Shown: piece by piece, positions 26,464-34,333 of the stretch
Layout: the number at the start of each line of letters is the position of its first letter
Numbering within the stretch: position 1 is the first letter of the stretch
NCBI GenBank assembly: GCA_020635355.1
Contig: JACJZW010000004.1
Location: forward strand, 1 to 64,000
From: Flavobacteriales bacterium
GTDB lineage: Bacteria > Bacteroidota > Bacteroidia > NS11-12g > UBA9320
Reading direction: 5' to 3'
Length of the DNA stretch: 64,000 bases
Program-made: the position numbers and the translations under genes
The notes under the pieces: model-generated
What the model saw: only the letters and a program-made list of their open reading frames with translations
The model's database searches: none
What the model was told of the DNA's origin: nothing

Positions 26464-27051
26464 GTGTTCAGACAAAGAGATAAACGAGACGATTTGGATG
26501 CAGAACAGGAAATTATTCAGGCCTGTATTGCAAATGACCCGAAAGCTCAGAGGAAACTGTTTGAGATGTATGCCACCAAAATGTTAGGTGTCTGTTCCAG
26601 ATATTGCCCAAACATGGAGGATGCACGGGATGCGTTGCATGAAGGCTTCATTAAGGTGTTTCGCCTGATTGAAAAATTCAAGGGCAACAGCGCCTTGGAA
26701 ACCTGGGTAACCCGGATCATGATCAACACGTCTATTGACCATTTTAAAAAGAGTATAAAATACATACACTATGAGAGCAGCGAAGATGTCCATGCACTGA
26801 GTAATGAGGATCAAGCCTATTACATTGAATCCGATGACAGCCAACAGGTTACGTCTAAGCAGTTGCTGGAAGTAATCAACAAATTACCCGATGGTTACCG
26901 ACTGGTATTTAACCTGTACGCCGTTGAAAATTACACCCACAAGGAAATTGCTCAGGAACTCGGGATCAGTGAAGGCACGTCAAAATCACAGTTGGCACGG
27001 GCACGTGTGCATCTCAAAAAACTACTAAAAGAGGAATTGAACCTTGGCTAA
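26464..27051 (+). CDS. ECF-type RNA polymerase sigma factor
   Basis: 195 residues starting at a GTG codon. Region 2 covers about 20-95 (KLFEMYATKMLGVCSRYC, DALHEGFIKVFRLIEKF, WVTRIMINTSIDHF), and region 4 covers about 135-190 (LPDGYRLVFNLYAVENYTHKEIAQELGISEGTSKSQLARAR, given in outline), the helix-turn-helix that reads the -35 element. There is no C-terminal extension. A TTG-start gene for a membrane protein overlaps it by eight bases, the usual place for an anti-sigma factor. The target genes are unknown, but the T9SS cargo gene two positions downstream is a candidate. Confidence 0.96.
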   Translation: MFRQRDKRDDLDAEQEIIQACIANDPKAQRKLFEMYATKMLGVCSRYCPNMEDARDALHEGFIKVFRLIEKFKGNSALETWVTRIMINTSIDHFKKSIKYIHYESSEDVHALSNEDQAYYIESDDSQQVTSKQLLEVINKLPDGYRLVFNLYAVENYTHKEIAQELGISEGTSKSQLARARVHLKKLLKEELNLG

Positions 27052-28312
27052 GAAAAAAACACATATCGATGAGTTGTTTCGCGAGGGTTTGAGCAATCTG
27101 CAGCAGCCGCTCAATGGCACGGAATGGGACAAACTTGCCGGTGCACTGGGTCAACAACCCAGGAAAAAGCGCTTCCTCTGGTGGTGGTTTGTGCTACCGG
27201 CGTTGGTGGTTTCCGGAACCATTTGGGGCTGGCTTCACATGCGCAACACCGCAAAGGGTAATCGCCTTCAAACAGCCGAATCCTCCGAGTTATTCAGCCA
27301 ATCACAATCCCTTAACTCGATACCGTTATCAGAGAGAACTACTGCTGCATCCACCCGGGTTCATGAAGCTAGCGACCGTGGTTCAACATCTGACCCATCA
27401 ACATCCTACTCATCTGAAAGAGGTGGTGTGAAAAAACGAAGCACGAAAAAGGCAAATGCTGGCCCATCCACTGAAACTTCCATTCTCGATGATTCAACGC
27501 ATCGCATGCGGAACTGGATTGCGGAGTTGCTTCCCAAACAGATTAAGGGTATCGGGACATTGAATTACGTACTTCCCACGATTTCTCAACTCATCCTTCA
27601 GATGGATTGGAAGGCTGAGCGCGATTCTTCGCATCACCGACCCATACATCCGTATATTGGTATTCAGGTTGGTGGACTGAGTCAGTCACAACGTCTGTCC
27701 TCCTCTGTTCCGCAGTATGTGTCGATGCGTGAAGGCAATGAATCCAATCGGTTAACCTCTTCGTTCGGAGTAACACTGGGAACGGATTGGCGCGGACTGG
27801 ATGTGGAAAGTGGTTTGCTGTTTGGCACCAAGGGCAGTCAGTTGAATCCGTCCTTCACCTATCAGGTGTATGATTCCATCCTGTACATTCCAACCTCAGG
27901 GGACTCTGTTTGGATTCCGTGGAATTATCGGGACACTACCATTTCACATCGGTTTAAAAATCCTTCGTATCAGTACATTGGTATACCATGGGCAATTGGT
28001 AAGTCAATTAATCTGAACACCAACAGTTCGCTGGAATTAGGGCTGAATGGTCAGGTGCAATTCCTGGTAGGCACATCAGGAACCTCAATTGACACAGCAC
28101 TCAACATTCATCATCTCAATCGGTCAACGTATCAATTTGTTCAACTCACTGCCGGCGGATACGTGGGGTATCGCCGAACCTTGAATACTAAGATGGATAT
28201 GGCGATCCGCCTGAATTGGAATTCGGATTTGATGGATATGACCAAGAATACGACAACGACGCAACACTTCGGAACTACTGCACTGACTTTTACCATTAGA
28301 CGTAAATTGTAA
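27044..28312 (+). CDS. Single-pass membrane protein, candidate anti-sigma partner, with barrel-like C-terminus
   Basis: 422 residues with a TTG start that overlaps the sigma gene by eight bases. The N-terminal 42 residues are charged (HIDELFREGLSNLQQPLNGTEWDKL) and predicted cytoplasmic. One membrane helix is at about 44-63 (WWWFVLPALVVSGTIWGWL). A Ser/Thr-rich low-complexity spacer (about 75-145) follows. The last 220 residues look like an outer-membrane-barrel domain (YIGIQVGGLSQSQ, GLDVESGLLFGTKG, ALTFTIRRKL). Position and topology suggest an anti-sigma or sensor role, with an unusual C-terminal domain. No anti-sigma zinc motif is visible. This role is inference. Confidence 0.75.
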   Translation: MAKKKTHIDELFREGLSNLQQPLNGTEWDKLAGALGQQPRKKRFLWWWFVLPALVVSGTIWGWLHMRNTAKGNRLQTAESSELFSQSQSLNSIPLSERTTAASTRVHEASDRGSTSDPSTSYSSERGGVKKRSTKKANAGPSTETSILDDSTHRMRNWIAELLPKQIKGIGTLNYVLPTISQLILQMDWKAERDSSHHRPIHPYIGIQVGGLSQSQRLSSSVPQYVSMREGNESNRLTSSFGVTLGTDWRGLDVESGLLFGTKGSQLNPSFTYQVYDSILYIPTSGDSVWIPWNYRDTTISHRFKNPSYQYIGIPWAIGKSINLNTNSSLELGLNGQVQFLVGTSGTSIDTALNIHHLNRSTYQFVQLTAGGYVGYRRTLNTKMDMAIRLNWNSDLMDMTKNTTTTQHFGTTALTFTIRRKL

Positions 28313-28316
28313 CATT

Positions 28317-30767
28317 ATGAAAGCATTCAGGATCCTGTTGGCAATTGTGACGATTATTTGTGCTTCTGTACTTGGGAAAGCACAGGTATGGCAGTCGCTG
28401 GATGGTGGAATTCCGGCGGCTCCTACGGCAATGACCAGTTATGCCAATTTGCTGGCAGTTTCCTATTCACTGGGAATTGAGAAAGAGCAACGGGTGCATG
28501 AGGTGTCCATCTGGAATGGCGTGTATTGGTCCAAACTTCCCAGAATCTACTCCGACTCCAACTCCATTATTAAGTCGCTTTTGTTCAAGGACTCCGGTTT
28601 ATACATTGCCGGTAAGTTCACCGCATTCAACAGCCTAAATAATGTGCGGAACATTGTTCACTGGAAGAATGGTTCGTTTCAGGTGCTCCCACCACTCGCC
28701 ACCAACGAGGCCGACAAAGAATATGTGCAGCACCTCAATCACTTCGGCAATATGTTGGTGGTGGCAGGAAGCTTTCGAAATACGGAAGTCTCCACCGGTA
28801 ACAATCTGGCCTTTTTTGAAGATGGCAAATGGGTTTCACCGCAACTGGATGATGTTGTAAGCATCAACGGCCCGGTTACCAGCACGCTGGTTGTGGGTGG
28901 CCGATTGGTGGTTGGCGGGTACTTTACCAAAATTGGGAGTTTGCAAACCAGCTATTTGGCGGGATTCAATGCCAAATCTGCCCTGAGCAGGGAGAAAAAT
29001 GAATACGTACCCATCAAGATGATGGCGTACGATACATCGGTATTCTTCTGGGGGGAACACGCTACCAATTCCTCCGTCGAGCCCGGATTTTTCCTCTTTA
29101 ATGCCGATACCTTGTACAAGGTGGATGATGGGATTGAACACGTGAACAATATTTCCGATCTCTTCACTGATGGTAAGTCCATTTATGCCATCGGCGAATT
29201 TGAACTCACCGATGTGGCCGATAAGCAAAATCTGATTCGGTTTGATAACGATAAATGGGTTCCGGTTCCCGGAGGTCATTTTCAGGGGATCAAGCTTGGG
29301 GAAGGATGGCGAGGTCATTTGATCACCTCCGGAAGTTTTAAAACCTATCAATCCATTGAGCTGATAAACATAGCGCGATACCTGCCAAACATGGGTGCGG
29401 TGCAAGGTAAAGTCTATTTCGACCGGGACGAAAATTGTGTGTTTTCAACCGCTGATCGAGCCTTGAATGACCGATTGATCTACATTGAACCCGGTGGATT
29501 TGTAGCGCGACCTGATGAAAAGGGGATGTACCTAACGTACCTGGAAGAAGGGAAGTATACGTTCACTCTTTTGCCCCGAAAATACTGGAGTGCCTCACCA
29601 TGTGATGCCTTGAAAAAGACGGTTGTGGTAGAAGATGGTATCGTTACCGATACAACGGATTTTGCGTTGATTCAAACTACATCGGTACGCGATCTGGCTG
29701 TGAAGTTGTTTGCCCAATCTGGTCCTATCGCGCCGCGTAAAAACGTACAGTTGTACTACATCCACTATGAGAATTTGGGTTCTACCGAAGTGGATGACGG
29801 CAAGGTAACGCTCCACTTTGATCAAAAACTTCAGGATTTGTCGGCCAGCCCCATGCCAGATGAAGTCAAGGGCGACAGTGCCACGTGGTATTTCACCCTT
29901 CGTCCTGGCATATCCAATACCATCAAATGTGCCTTTGTGCTGGAGCAGGATGCTTCCGAAAAACTCAACCTGATGGCTTCCGTAGGCGGACAAAATCAAA
30001 CCGTAGAAGAGGATAACGACAACAACGAATCCTATCTGACCCAAACCATCACCGAAGAGGAAATAGAGATTGGCAAGTACATCAATCCGGGTCAATCGGC
30101 CGGGGATACGGCGTTCATTGAACCTGGAACCAAATCGGTGGACTATCAGATCAGCTTTTCAAATTTCAGCAGCGATACGGTTCGCACCGTTTATGTGGTG
30201 GATACCATTGGATTGAATCACAGCATTCAGGAAATCAGAGAAACAGGCGCCAGTCATCCGTATACCTATCAAATTATTCCGGGTCAACCGGGGCAGAATG
30301 TGGCCACGGTGATTTGGACTTTTCCCAAGATCGATCTGGCTCCAAATCCAACCAAGAATGGAGAAGTTGTAGCCGACGATGGTTTTATTGGTTTTTCCAT
30401 CGGGTTGAAACCTGGTTTAAAAGAGGGTGTTCTCTTATCCAACACCGCCCATGTGGCATTTGACTACAGTGATGAAAAATCTACCAATTCCGTGTATGCT
30501 CTGGTGGATGAACTGGGATCCGCAGAAGATGTGCTTTTAGGCCAGATGGCTATCTATCCCAATCCAACAGATGGCGCCATCACCATTTCAGGTGTTGATG
30601 TCCTTGGTTGGGAGTATGATGTTATCGGTGTCAACGGACAATTGTATTTAAAAGGAAGTGTACCGCTTAATCAGCAGATCGATATTCAGGATTTGAAATC
30701 CGGTTTGTATGTTCTGAGGTTGCACACCCTTGACGGATCCATCCATCAGCGAATCATTCGCCGATAA
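28317..30767 (+). CDS. T9SS type A cargo with beta-propeller-like repeats and DUF7619-type domain
   Basis: 816 residues. Signal peptide at 1-22 (ends LGKAQ). About 25-360 holds repeated units of the kind LYIAGKFTAFN, LVVAGSFRNTE, LVVGGYFTKIG and IYAIGEFELTD, spaced about 50-60 residues, which suggests a beta-propeller. A short SdrD-like segment (VYFDRDENCVF, about 367) follows, then CARDB/DUF11-like and DUF7619-type beta-sandwich regions (about 455-730). The last 75 residues are a type A sorting domain (IYPNPTDGAITISG, LKSGLYVLRLHT). It starts four bases after the preceding membrane protein gene, so it belongs to the sigma-factor operon and is likely surface-exposed. Confidence 0.88.
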   Translation: MKAFRILLAIVTIICASVLGKAQVWQSLDGGIPAAPTAMTSYANLLAVSYSLGIEKEQRVHEVSIWNGVYWSKLPRIYSDSNSIIKSLLFKDSGLYIAGKFTAFNSLNNVRNIVHWKNGSFQVLPPLATNEADKEYVQHLNHFGNMLVVAGSFRNTEVSTGNNLAFFEDGKWVSPQLDDVVSINGPVTSTLVVGGRLVVGGYFTKIGSLQTSYLAGFNAKSALSREKNEYVPIKMMAYDTSVFFWGEHATNSSVEPGFFLFNADTLYKVDDGIEHVNNISDLFTDGKSIYAIGEFELTDVADKQNLIRFDNDKWVPVPGGHFQGIKLGEGWRGHLITSGSFKTYQSIELINIARYLPNMGAVQGKVYFDRDENCVFSTADRALNDRLIYIEPGGFVARPDEKGMYLTYLEEGKYTFTLLPRKYWSASPCDALKKTVVVEDGIVTDTTDFALIQTTSVRDLAVKLFAQSGPIAPRKNVQLYYIHYENLGSTEVDDGKVTLHFDQKLQDLSASPMPDEVKGDSATWYFTLRPGISNTIKCAFVLEQDASEKLNLMASVGGQNQTVEEDNDNNESYLTQTITEEEIEIGKYINPGQSAGDTAFIEPGTKSVDYQISFSNFSSDTVRTVYVVDTIGLNHSIQEIRETGASHPYTYQIIPGQPGQNVATVIWTFPKIDLAPNPTKNGEVVADDGFIGFSIGLKPGLKEGVLLSNTAHVAFDYSDEKSTNSVYALVDELGSAEDVLLGQMAIYPNPTDGAITISGVDVLGWEYDVIGVNGQLYLKGSVPLNQQIDIQDLKSGLYVLRLHTLDGSIHQRIIRR

Positions 30768-31030
30768 GGAATTTGTTGTTTCCATTTTACCTAAAGGTCA
30801 CCTCAATTTGAGTGCGGCCTTTCCCCATTTTATTTACTCGTTATTATCTTGTGTGTAAATGATAAATAATTATGAAATGGCTGATGGCCTTATTTCGTAA
30901 TTAGTAGGCAATAGAATTGAAAATACGATGCTGTAAATCAAGGCATTAAAAAATTTTTAGAAAAAGATGCAACCATTGTACTGTGGTCTCGACTAAAGAG
31001 GTGTAAGACAAAAAATCTAAACCTAATATT
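30768..31030 (+). promoter_or_regulatory. AT-rich leader of the PKD-repeat protein
   Basis: 263 bases without a gene, clearly richer in A+T than the flanking coding sequence, holding poly-A/T runs (around 30947-30966) and TAATTAG-type words but no exact TAnnTTTG match. It must contain the promoter of the monocistronic PKD-repeat gene. I see no hairpin strong enough to name a terminator for the upstream gene. Confidence 0.4.
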
Positions 31031-32695
31031 ATGAAAGACGCGATCACAAAAAAGTTTGGTTTTCCAGGAAAAATGCTGTTGGCTTTAGCCACATTTTTCA
31101 TGCTGACGGTTACGGCCGTTAGCGCTCAAAGCAACTGTGTCAAGGCTGATTTTGAATTTGCCATTGACCAGTCAACGAAAACCGTCAAGTTCAAAGCAGA
31201 GACTTCCAGCAATGCCTTAGCGGTGTTTTGGGAATTTGATTCTTCCAAAGTAAGAGGGTTCACCGCAACGCACACCTATGCATCTGCAGGAACCTACAAG
31301 GTTTGCATGACAGCCTATGCCTTCAACACGGCAACCAAACAGCGCTGTTCCACAACCGTATGTAAGACCATTACCATTCGGGACTGCGATCTCAAAGCCG
31401 ATTTTGAGGTACACACCGATGGCTTGGGAGTTAAGTTGGAAGCGAAATCCAACAGCAAGCACGCCGTGTACGGATGGACGTTTGGTGATGGAGACGATGC
31501 CCGAGGGCAAACGGCCGGACATCGGTATCAAAAGGAGGGCAAGTATACCATTTGCCTGTTCGTGAAAGATACCGTAACGGGTTGTTCAACCCGATTATGT
31601 AAGGACGTTGCTCTACGGGAATGCAATCTTAAGGTGGCGTTCAAATTTGAGCAACGCGGAAACGATGTCAAATTCAAAGCCGAGTCCAACGAGCAGAACG
31701 TAACCTACGTTTGGAGTTTTGGGGATGGATCTGATGGAAGAGGTCAGGAGATTAAGCACAGTTACGCCAAACCTGGAACGTATCGGGTATGTGTTACAGC
31801 CATACTGACCAATTCTTCCGGTACCCAAAAATGCACCACAACGGTGTGCGAGAAAGTTGAGATAGAACGCCAAAAAGATACCTGTGATTTGCGGGCGGAT
31901 TTCAAATACGAGATTGACGGCCGTAAGATTCGAGTGAAAGGAGAGGCCAGTGAGAAGGGAGTTCTATTCTTCTGGAGCTGGGGTGATGGTGGTTCAGACC
32001 ATGGAGTGACGGCTAACCACAAATACGCGAAAGAAGGGGTTTATGAAGTGTGCATGATTGCCTTCAACCCCAAAACCAAGTGTAAGGTAATGGTTTGTAA
32101 ACGAGTTGTAATCGAAAAACCATGCAAACTCAAAGCCGATTTCAAGTATCGTATTGACGGACTTAAGATCGTTCTCAAGGCGCGAAGCAATGGGTCGTCC
32201 GATGTCGTGTATGGTTGGAAAATCAGCGATAGCTCGGCGTATAGAGGTCGGGTTGTGCGCCATCAGTTTTCTTCGGCGGGAGTTTACAAAGTGACCTTAA
32301 TAGCCTATGACAAGCGCACCGGTTGTACGGTTGAAGTAACCAAACGAATCATCATCAATAAGAAGGCGCTGGAAATTCCACAAGCGGCTACAGATGATGT
32401 GATGCTGCAAACGGAAGATCTGTTGAACGCCGAAAATACCAGGGCAGTGGAAATCAATTGGAATGCCTCGGCAACACCGGTACCAGCCCAAACGAATGTG
32501 GCTTTCACTTCAGATGACAAGGTTCTGTCACATGTGACCATATACAATTTGAATGGCAACAAGTTGGTTGACACCGATCTGAATGTTGAACAAAATGAAC
32601 AGGTGGATATTACACTACTACCCACCGGACTCTACTACGCCCATGTTACGGCGGTAGACGGGACGGTACAAATCGTCAAGTTCGTTAAGAACTAG
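31031..32695 (+). CDS. Secreted protein with five cysteine-bearing PKD repeats and T9SS type A sorting domain
   Basis: 554 residues, signal peptide ending VTAVSAQ (about 33). Five tandem PKD-type domains of about 78-85 residues follow; each begins with a KADF/KVAFKF strand and contains a central core such as YGWTFGDGDD, YVWSFGDGSD or FFWSWGDGGS, then a HxYxxxGxYxVCM strand. The first and fifth cores are diverged. Most repeats keep cysteines at equal places, suggesting internal disulfides. The last 75 residues form a type A sorting domain (YNLNGNKLVDTDL, LPTGLYYAHV). It is monocistronic, with an AT-rich leader and a strong terminator, and is rich in lysine. A structural or adhesive surface role is likely. 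Confidence 0.9.
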   Translation: MKDAITKKFGFPGKMLLALATFFMLTVTAVSAQSNCVKADFEFAIDQSTKTVKFKAETSSNALAVFWEFDSSKVRGFTATHTYASAGTYKVCMTAYAFNTATKQRCSTTVCKTITIRDCDLKADFEVHTDGLGVKLEAKSNSKHAVYGWTFGDGDDARGQTAGHRYQKEGKYTICLFVKDTVTGCSTRLCKDVALRECNLKVAFKFEQRGNDVKFKAESNEQNVTYVWSFGDGSDGRGQEIKHSYAKPGTYRVCVTAILTNSSGTQKCTTTVCEKVEIERQKDTCDLRADFKYEIDGRKIRVKGEASEKGVLFFWSWGDGGSDHGVTANHKYAKEGVYEVCMIAFNPKTKCKVMVCKRVVIEKPCKLKADFKYRIDGLKIVLKARSNGSSDVVYGWKISDSSAYRGRVVRHQFSSAGVYKVTLIAYDKRTGCTVEVTKRIIINKKALEIPQAATDDVMLQTEDLLNAENTRAVEINWNASATPVPAQTNVAFTSDDKVLSHVTIYNLNGNKLVDTDLNVEQNEQVDITLLPTGLYYAHVTAVDGTVQIVKFVKN

Positions 32696-32718
32696 ATGTT
32701 GTTTTCTCCTGATGCGAA

Positions 32719-32746
32719 ACCCCGGCGATGATCGTCGGGGTTTTTT
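32719..32746 (+). terminator. Rho-independent terminator of the PKD-repeat gene
   Basis: A ten-base-pair stem (ACCCCGGCGA with TCGTCGGGGT, one G-T pair) with a TGA loop, followed by six T residues, 23 bases after the stop codon. Textbook intrinsic terminator. Confidence 0.93.
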
Positions 32747-32775
32747 GTTAGGACGATCTTCCGCTTTCTTAAACC

Positions 32776-32783
32776 TACCTTTG
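32776..32783 (+). promoter_or_regulatory. Candidate -7 box of a DUF1801 gene
   Basis: TACCTTTG, an exact TAnnTTTG match 13 bases before the ATG at 32797. A transcript starting about seven bases after the box would begin near the GTG at 32791, favouring the ATG at 32797 as start. Confidence 0.55.
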
Positions 32784-32796
32784 GTTTGAGGTGAAT

Positions 32797-33138
32797 ATGA
32801 ACACATTCTACTTATCCCAATCCGAACCCCAGCAAAGTTGTTTGCTCACATTGAGGGAGATAATCCTGGGTCATTCAGCAGAGGTTTCGGAGACAGTCAA
32901 GTACGGCATGCCCTGCTTTGTCTTGAATAAAAAACCACTTTGTTATCTGTGGATCGACCAAAAATCGAGGGATCCGTACGTCCTTTTTGTGGATGGAAAC
33001 AAGATGAAACATCCGTCCTTGGTTCAGGGGAATCGAGCGCGGATGAAAGTGTTTCCGGTGGATCCTTCCGCTGATTTACCTATTCACACGCTACACGAAA
33101 TTCTGGATGAAGCACACTCAATCAGGAGATCGATATAG
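32797..33138 (+). CDS. DUF1801-family protein
   Basis: 113 residues from the ATG at 32797 (a GTG two codons upstream is possible but almost coincides with the expected transcript start). It is a small soluble alpha/beta protein of the DUF1801/YdhG-like group: LTLREIILGHSAEVSETVKYGMPCF at the N-terminus (outline), then YLWIDQKSRDPYVLFVDG near residue 49. Function of the family is unknown. It is a single gene with its own promoter box. A second DUF1801 protein is encoded at 42408-42818. Confidence 0.85.
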   Translation: MNTFYLSQSEPQQSCLLTLREIILGHSAEVSETVKYGMPCFVLNKKPLCYLWIDQKSRDPYVLFVDGNKMKHPSLVQGNRARMKVFPVDPSADLPIHTLHEILDEAHSIRRSI

Positions 33139-33173
33139 AAGATGATAGGATTTAACGCTGACCATAGAATATC

Positions 33174-33181
33174 TACCTTTG
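33174..33181 (+). promoter_or_regulatory. Candidate -7 box of a small barrel-like gene
   Basis: TACCTTTG, an exact match, preceded by TTTA 19 bases upstream. It overlaps a TTG codon at 33179, which therefore cannot be the translation start of a transcript made from this promoter. Confidence 0.6.
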
Positions 33182-33199
33182 CGATCCGTTATTCAACCG

Positions 33200-33784
33200 T
33201 TGAGAGCACAACTGAAATTTCTGACGATTGGCATTTTTCTGGTTCTGCGGATTCCGGTATCCATGGCTCAGAATCCCTTCATTTTCAATGAAAAAACAGA
33301 TCGATTTTTTGGTCGATATTTCAACCCCATGGTTTCGGCGGGCATTGGGATGGATCGGGCTGCATCGTTTATGCCTTCGGCAGGTTTGAAGGTTGGTCCG
33401 TTTACAGCGAAATACAGTCTTTGGGACAACTTCGAGGACGTACATGGCGAAGCGTTTTCGGTGACCGCACACATTTTCAAACTGCAAAAAGATGAAAACC
33501 CTATTCGGGTGCTGGGCTTTGCCTTCAACCAATATCAAAGTCGGGAATCCAATTATCAGCAAATCGACGAGTTGTATCAATCCTACATGATCGATATCTC
33601 GGGATATCGGGTGGGTAGTCGGTTATCGGCCTACTTTCAACTTGGAGGCTGTTACGTCCAAACACGATTTCAGGTGGATAACGAGGTAAAGCGAACCTAT
33701 CGGGCCATTCCCATGGTGGGTTTTGGAATCGATCTTTATACGTTCCGCATGCCCGAGTGGGGGAGATGGGGAAAGGAAGGTTAG
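33200..33784 (+). CDS. Small secreted barrel-like protein
   Basis: About 194 residues. No ATG gives a signal peptide. The TTG at 33200 yields MRAQLKFLTIGIFLVLRIPVSMAQ, a good signal peptide with a Q at +1. An earlier in-frame TTG at 33179 lies inside the promoter box and is unlikely. The mature protein alternates polar and aromatic residues (FNPMVSAGIGMDRAASFM, GLKVGPFTAKYSLWDNF), as in small outer membrane barrels. Not a recognised family. Confidence 0.7.
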   Translation: MRAQLKFLTIGIFLVLRIPVSMAQNPFIFNEKTDRFFGRYFNPMVSAGIGMDRAASFMPSAGLKVGPFTAKYSLWDNFEDVHGEAFSVTAHIFKLQKDENPIRVLGFAFNQYQSRESNYQQIDELYQSYMIDISGYRVGSRLSAYFQLGGCYVQTRFQVDNEVKRTYRAIPMVGFGIDLYTFRMPEWGRWGKEG

Positions 33785-34333
33785 AAGAGCAAAACTCAAA
33801 GATCAAAGTGCTAAGAGTTCCACCTTTCCCAAAACATCCCGCATCCCTGATCTCGAATCTCGAATCCCGCATTCCGAATCCCGAATTTGAAATCGGTAGT
33901 TCGTGACGCTCGTTTCACTCGGTGAGGATAAACAGGTGGTGTGACTCAAAGCTCAAACATTTCCAACTTTCACATCCCCCGTCCCCCATTCCCCATCCCT
34001 CTTACATGAGTATGAGTATGGAATGCTCGATTCGGAATGATTTCACATACGTCAAGAAAAATACCCAACGATGCGATAATTTACGGAACGATTGAGATGT
34101 ATCCACCGAAATAACGTAGGGACGTAACCACCCCTCCCCGATGGTAAGATCGGAAATAGCAGCTACATCATGGCCGTTCATCGGTATTTTAAACGTTTGG
34201 TTTTCCCAACGATGTGTTCTTCGATTATTCGGTCAACCTAATTTAGGGATGCGCATATACAGAATCCAGCATTCCGAATCCCGCATCGTCATCTGCATAC
34301 TGGTTCAAAATGTGCTAAACTTGCACCTCTTTT
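33785..34333. other. Gene-free region with low-complexity words and a dispersed repeat
   Basis: 549 bases without a convincing gene. The first part holds repeated short words (CGAATCCCG, GAATCTCGAAT, CATTCCGAATCCCG; 33848-33890 and again at 34268-34282) and C-rich CATCCCCC-type runs around 33975-34003. From 34116 to 34240 lies one copy of a degenerate element also found at 41662-41763. A TAAACTTG near-match promoter box (34316-34323) precedes the E1 gene. Confidence 0.6.
34116..34240 (+). repeat. Dispersed intergenic element, copy A
   Basis: Starts with GTAGGGACGTAACCACCCCT, has a central CGGTATTTTAAACGTTT and ends ATTCGGTCAACCTA. Copy B at 41662-41763 keeps the same three blocks in the same order: GTAGGGACGCAATTAGCCCC, ATGGTATATTAAGCGTTT and TTTCGGTCAACCT. 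Both copies lie just upstream of a gene on the plus strand. Confidence 0.6.

Noticed and set aside
29595..30095. 166-codon minus-strand ORF inside the T9SS cargo gene
   Set aside because: Antisense shadow of a continuous secreted-protein gene.
33179..33181. TTG start for the small barrel-like protein
   Set aside because: It lies inside the TACCTTTG promoter box, so it would not be on the mRNA.
33173..33580. 135-codon minus-strand ORF opposite the small barrel-like gene
   Set aside because: The plus strand gives a signal peptide and promoter box; the minus-strand product has neither.
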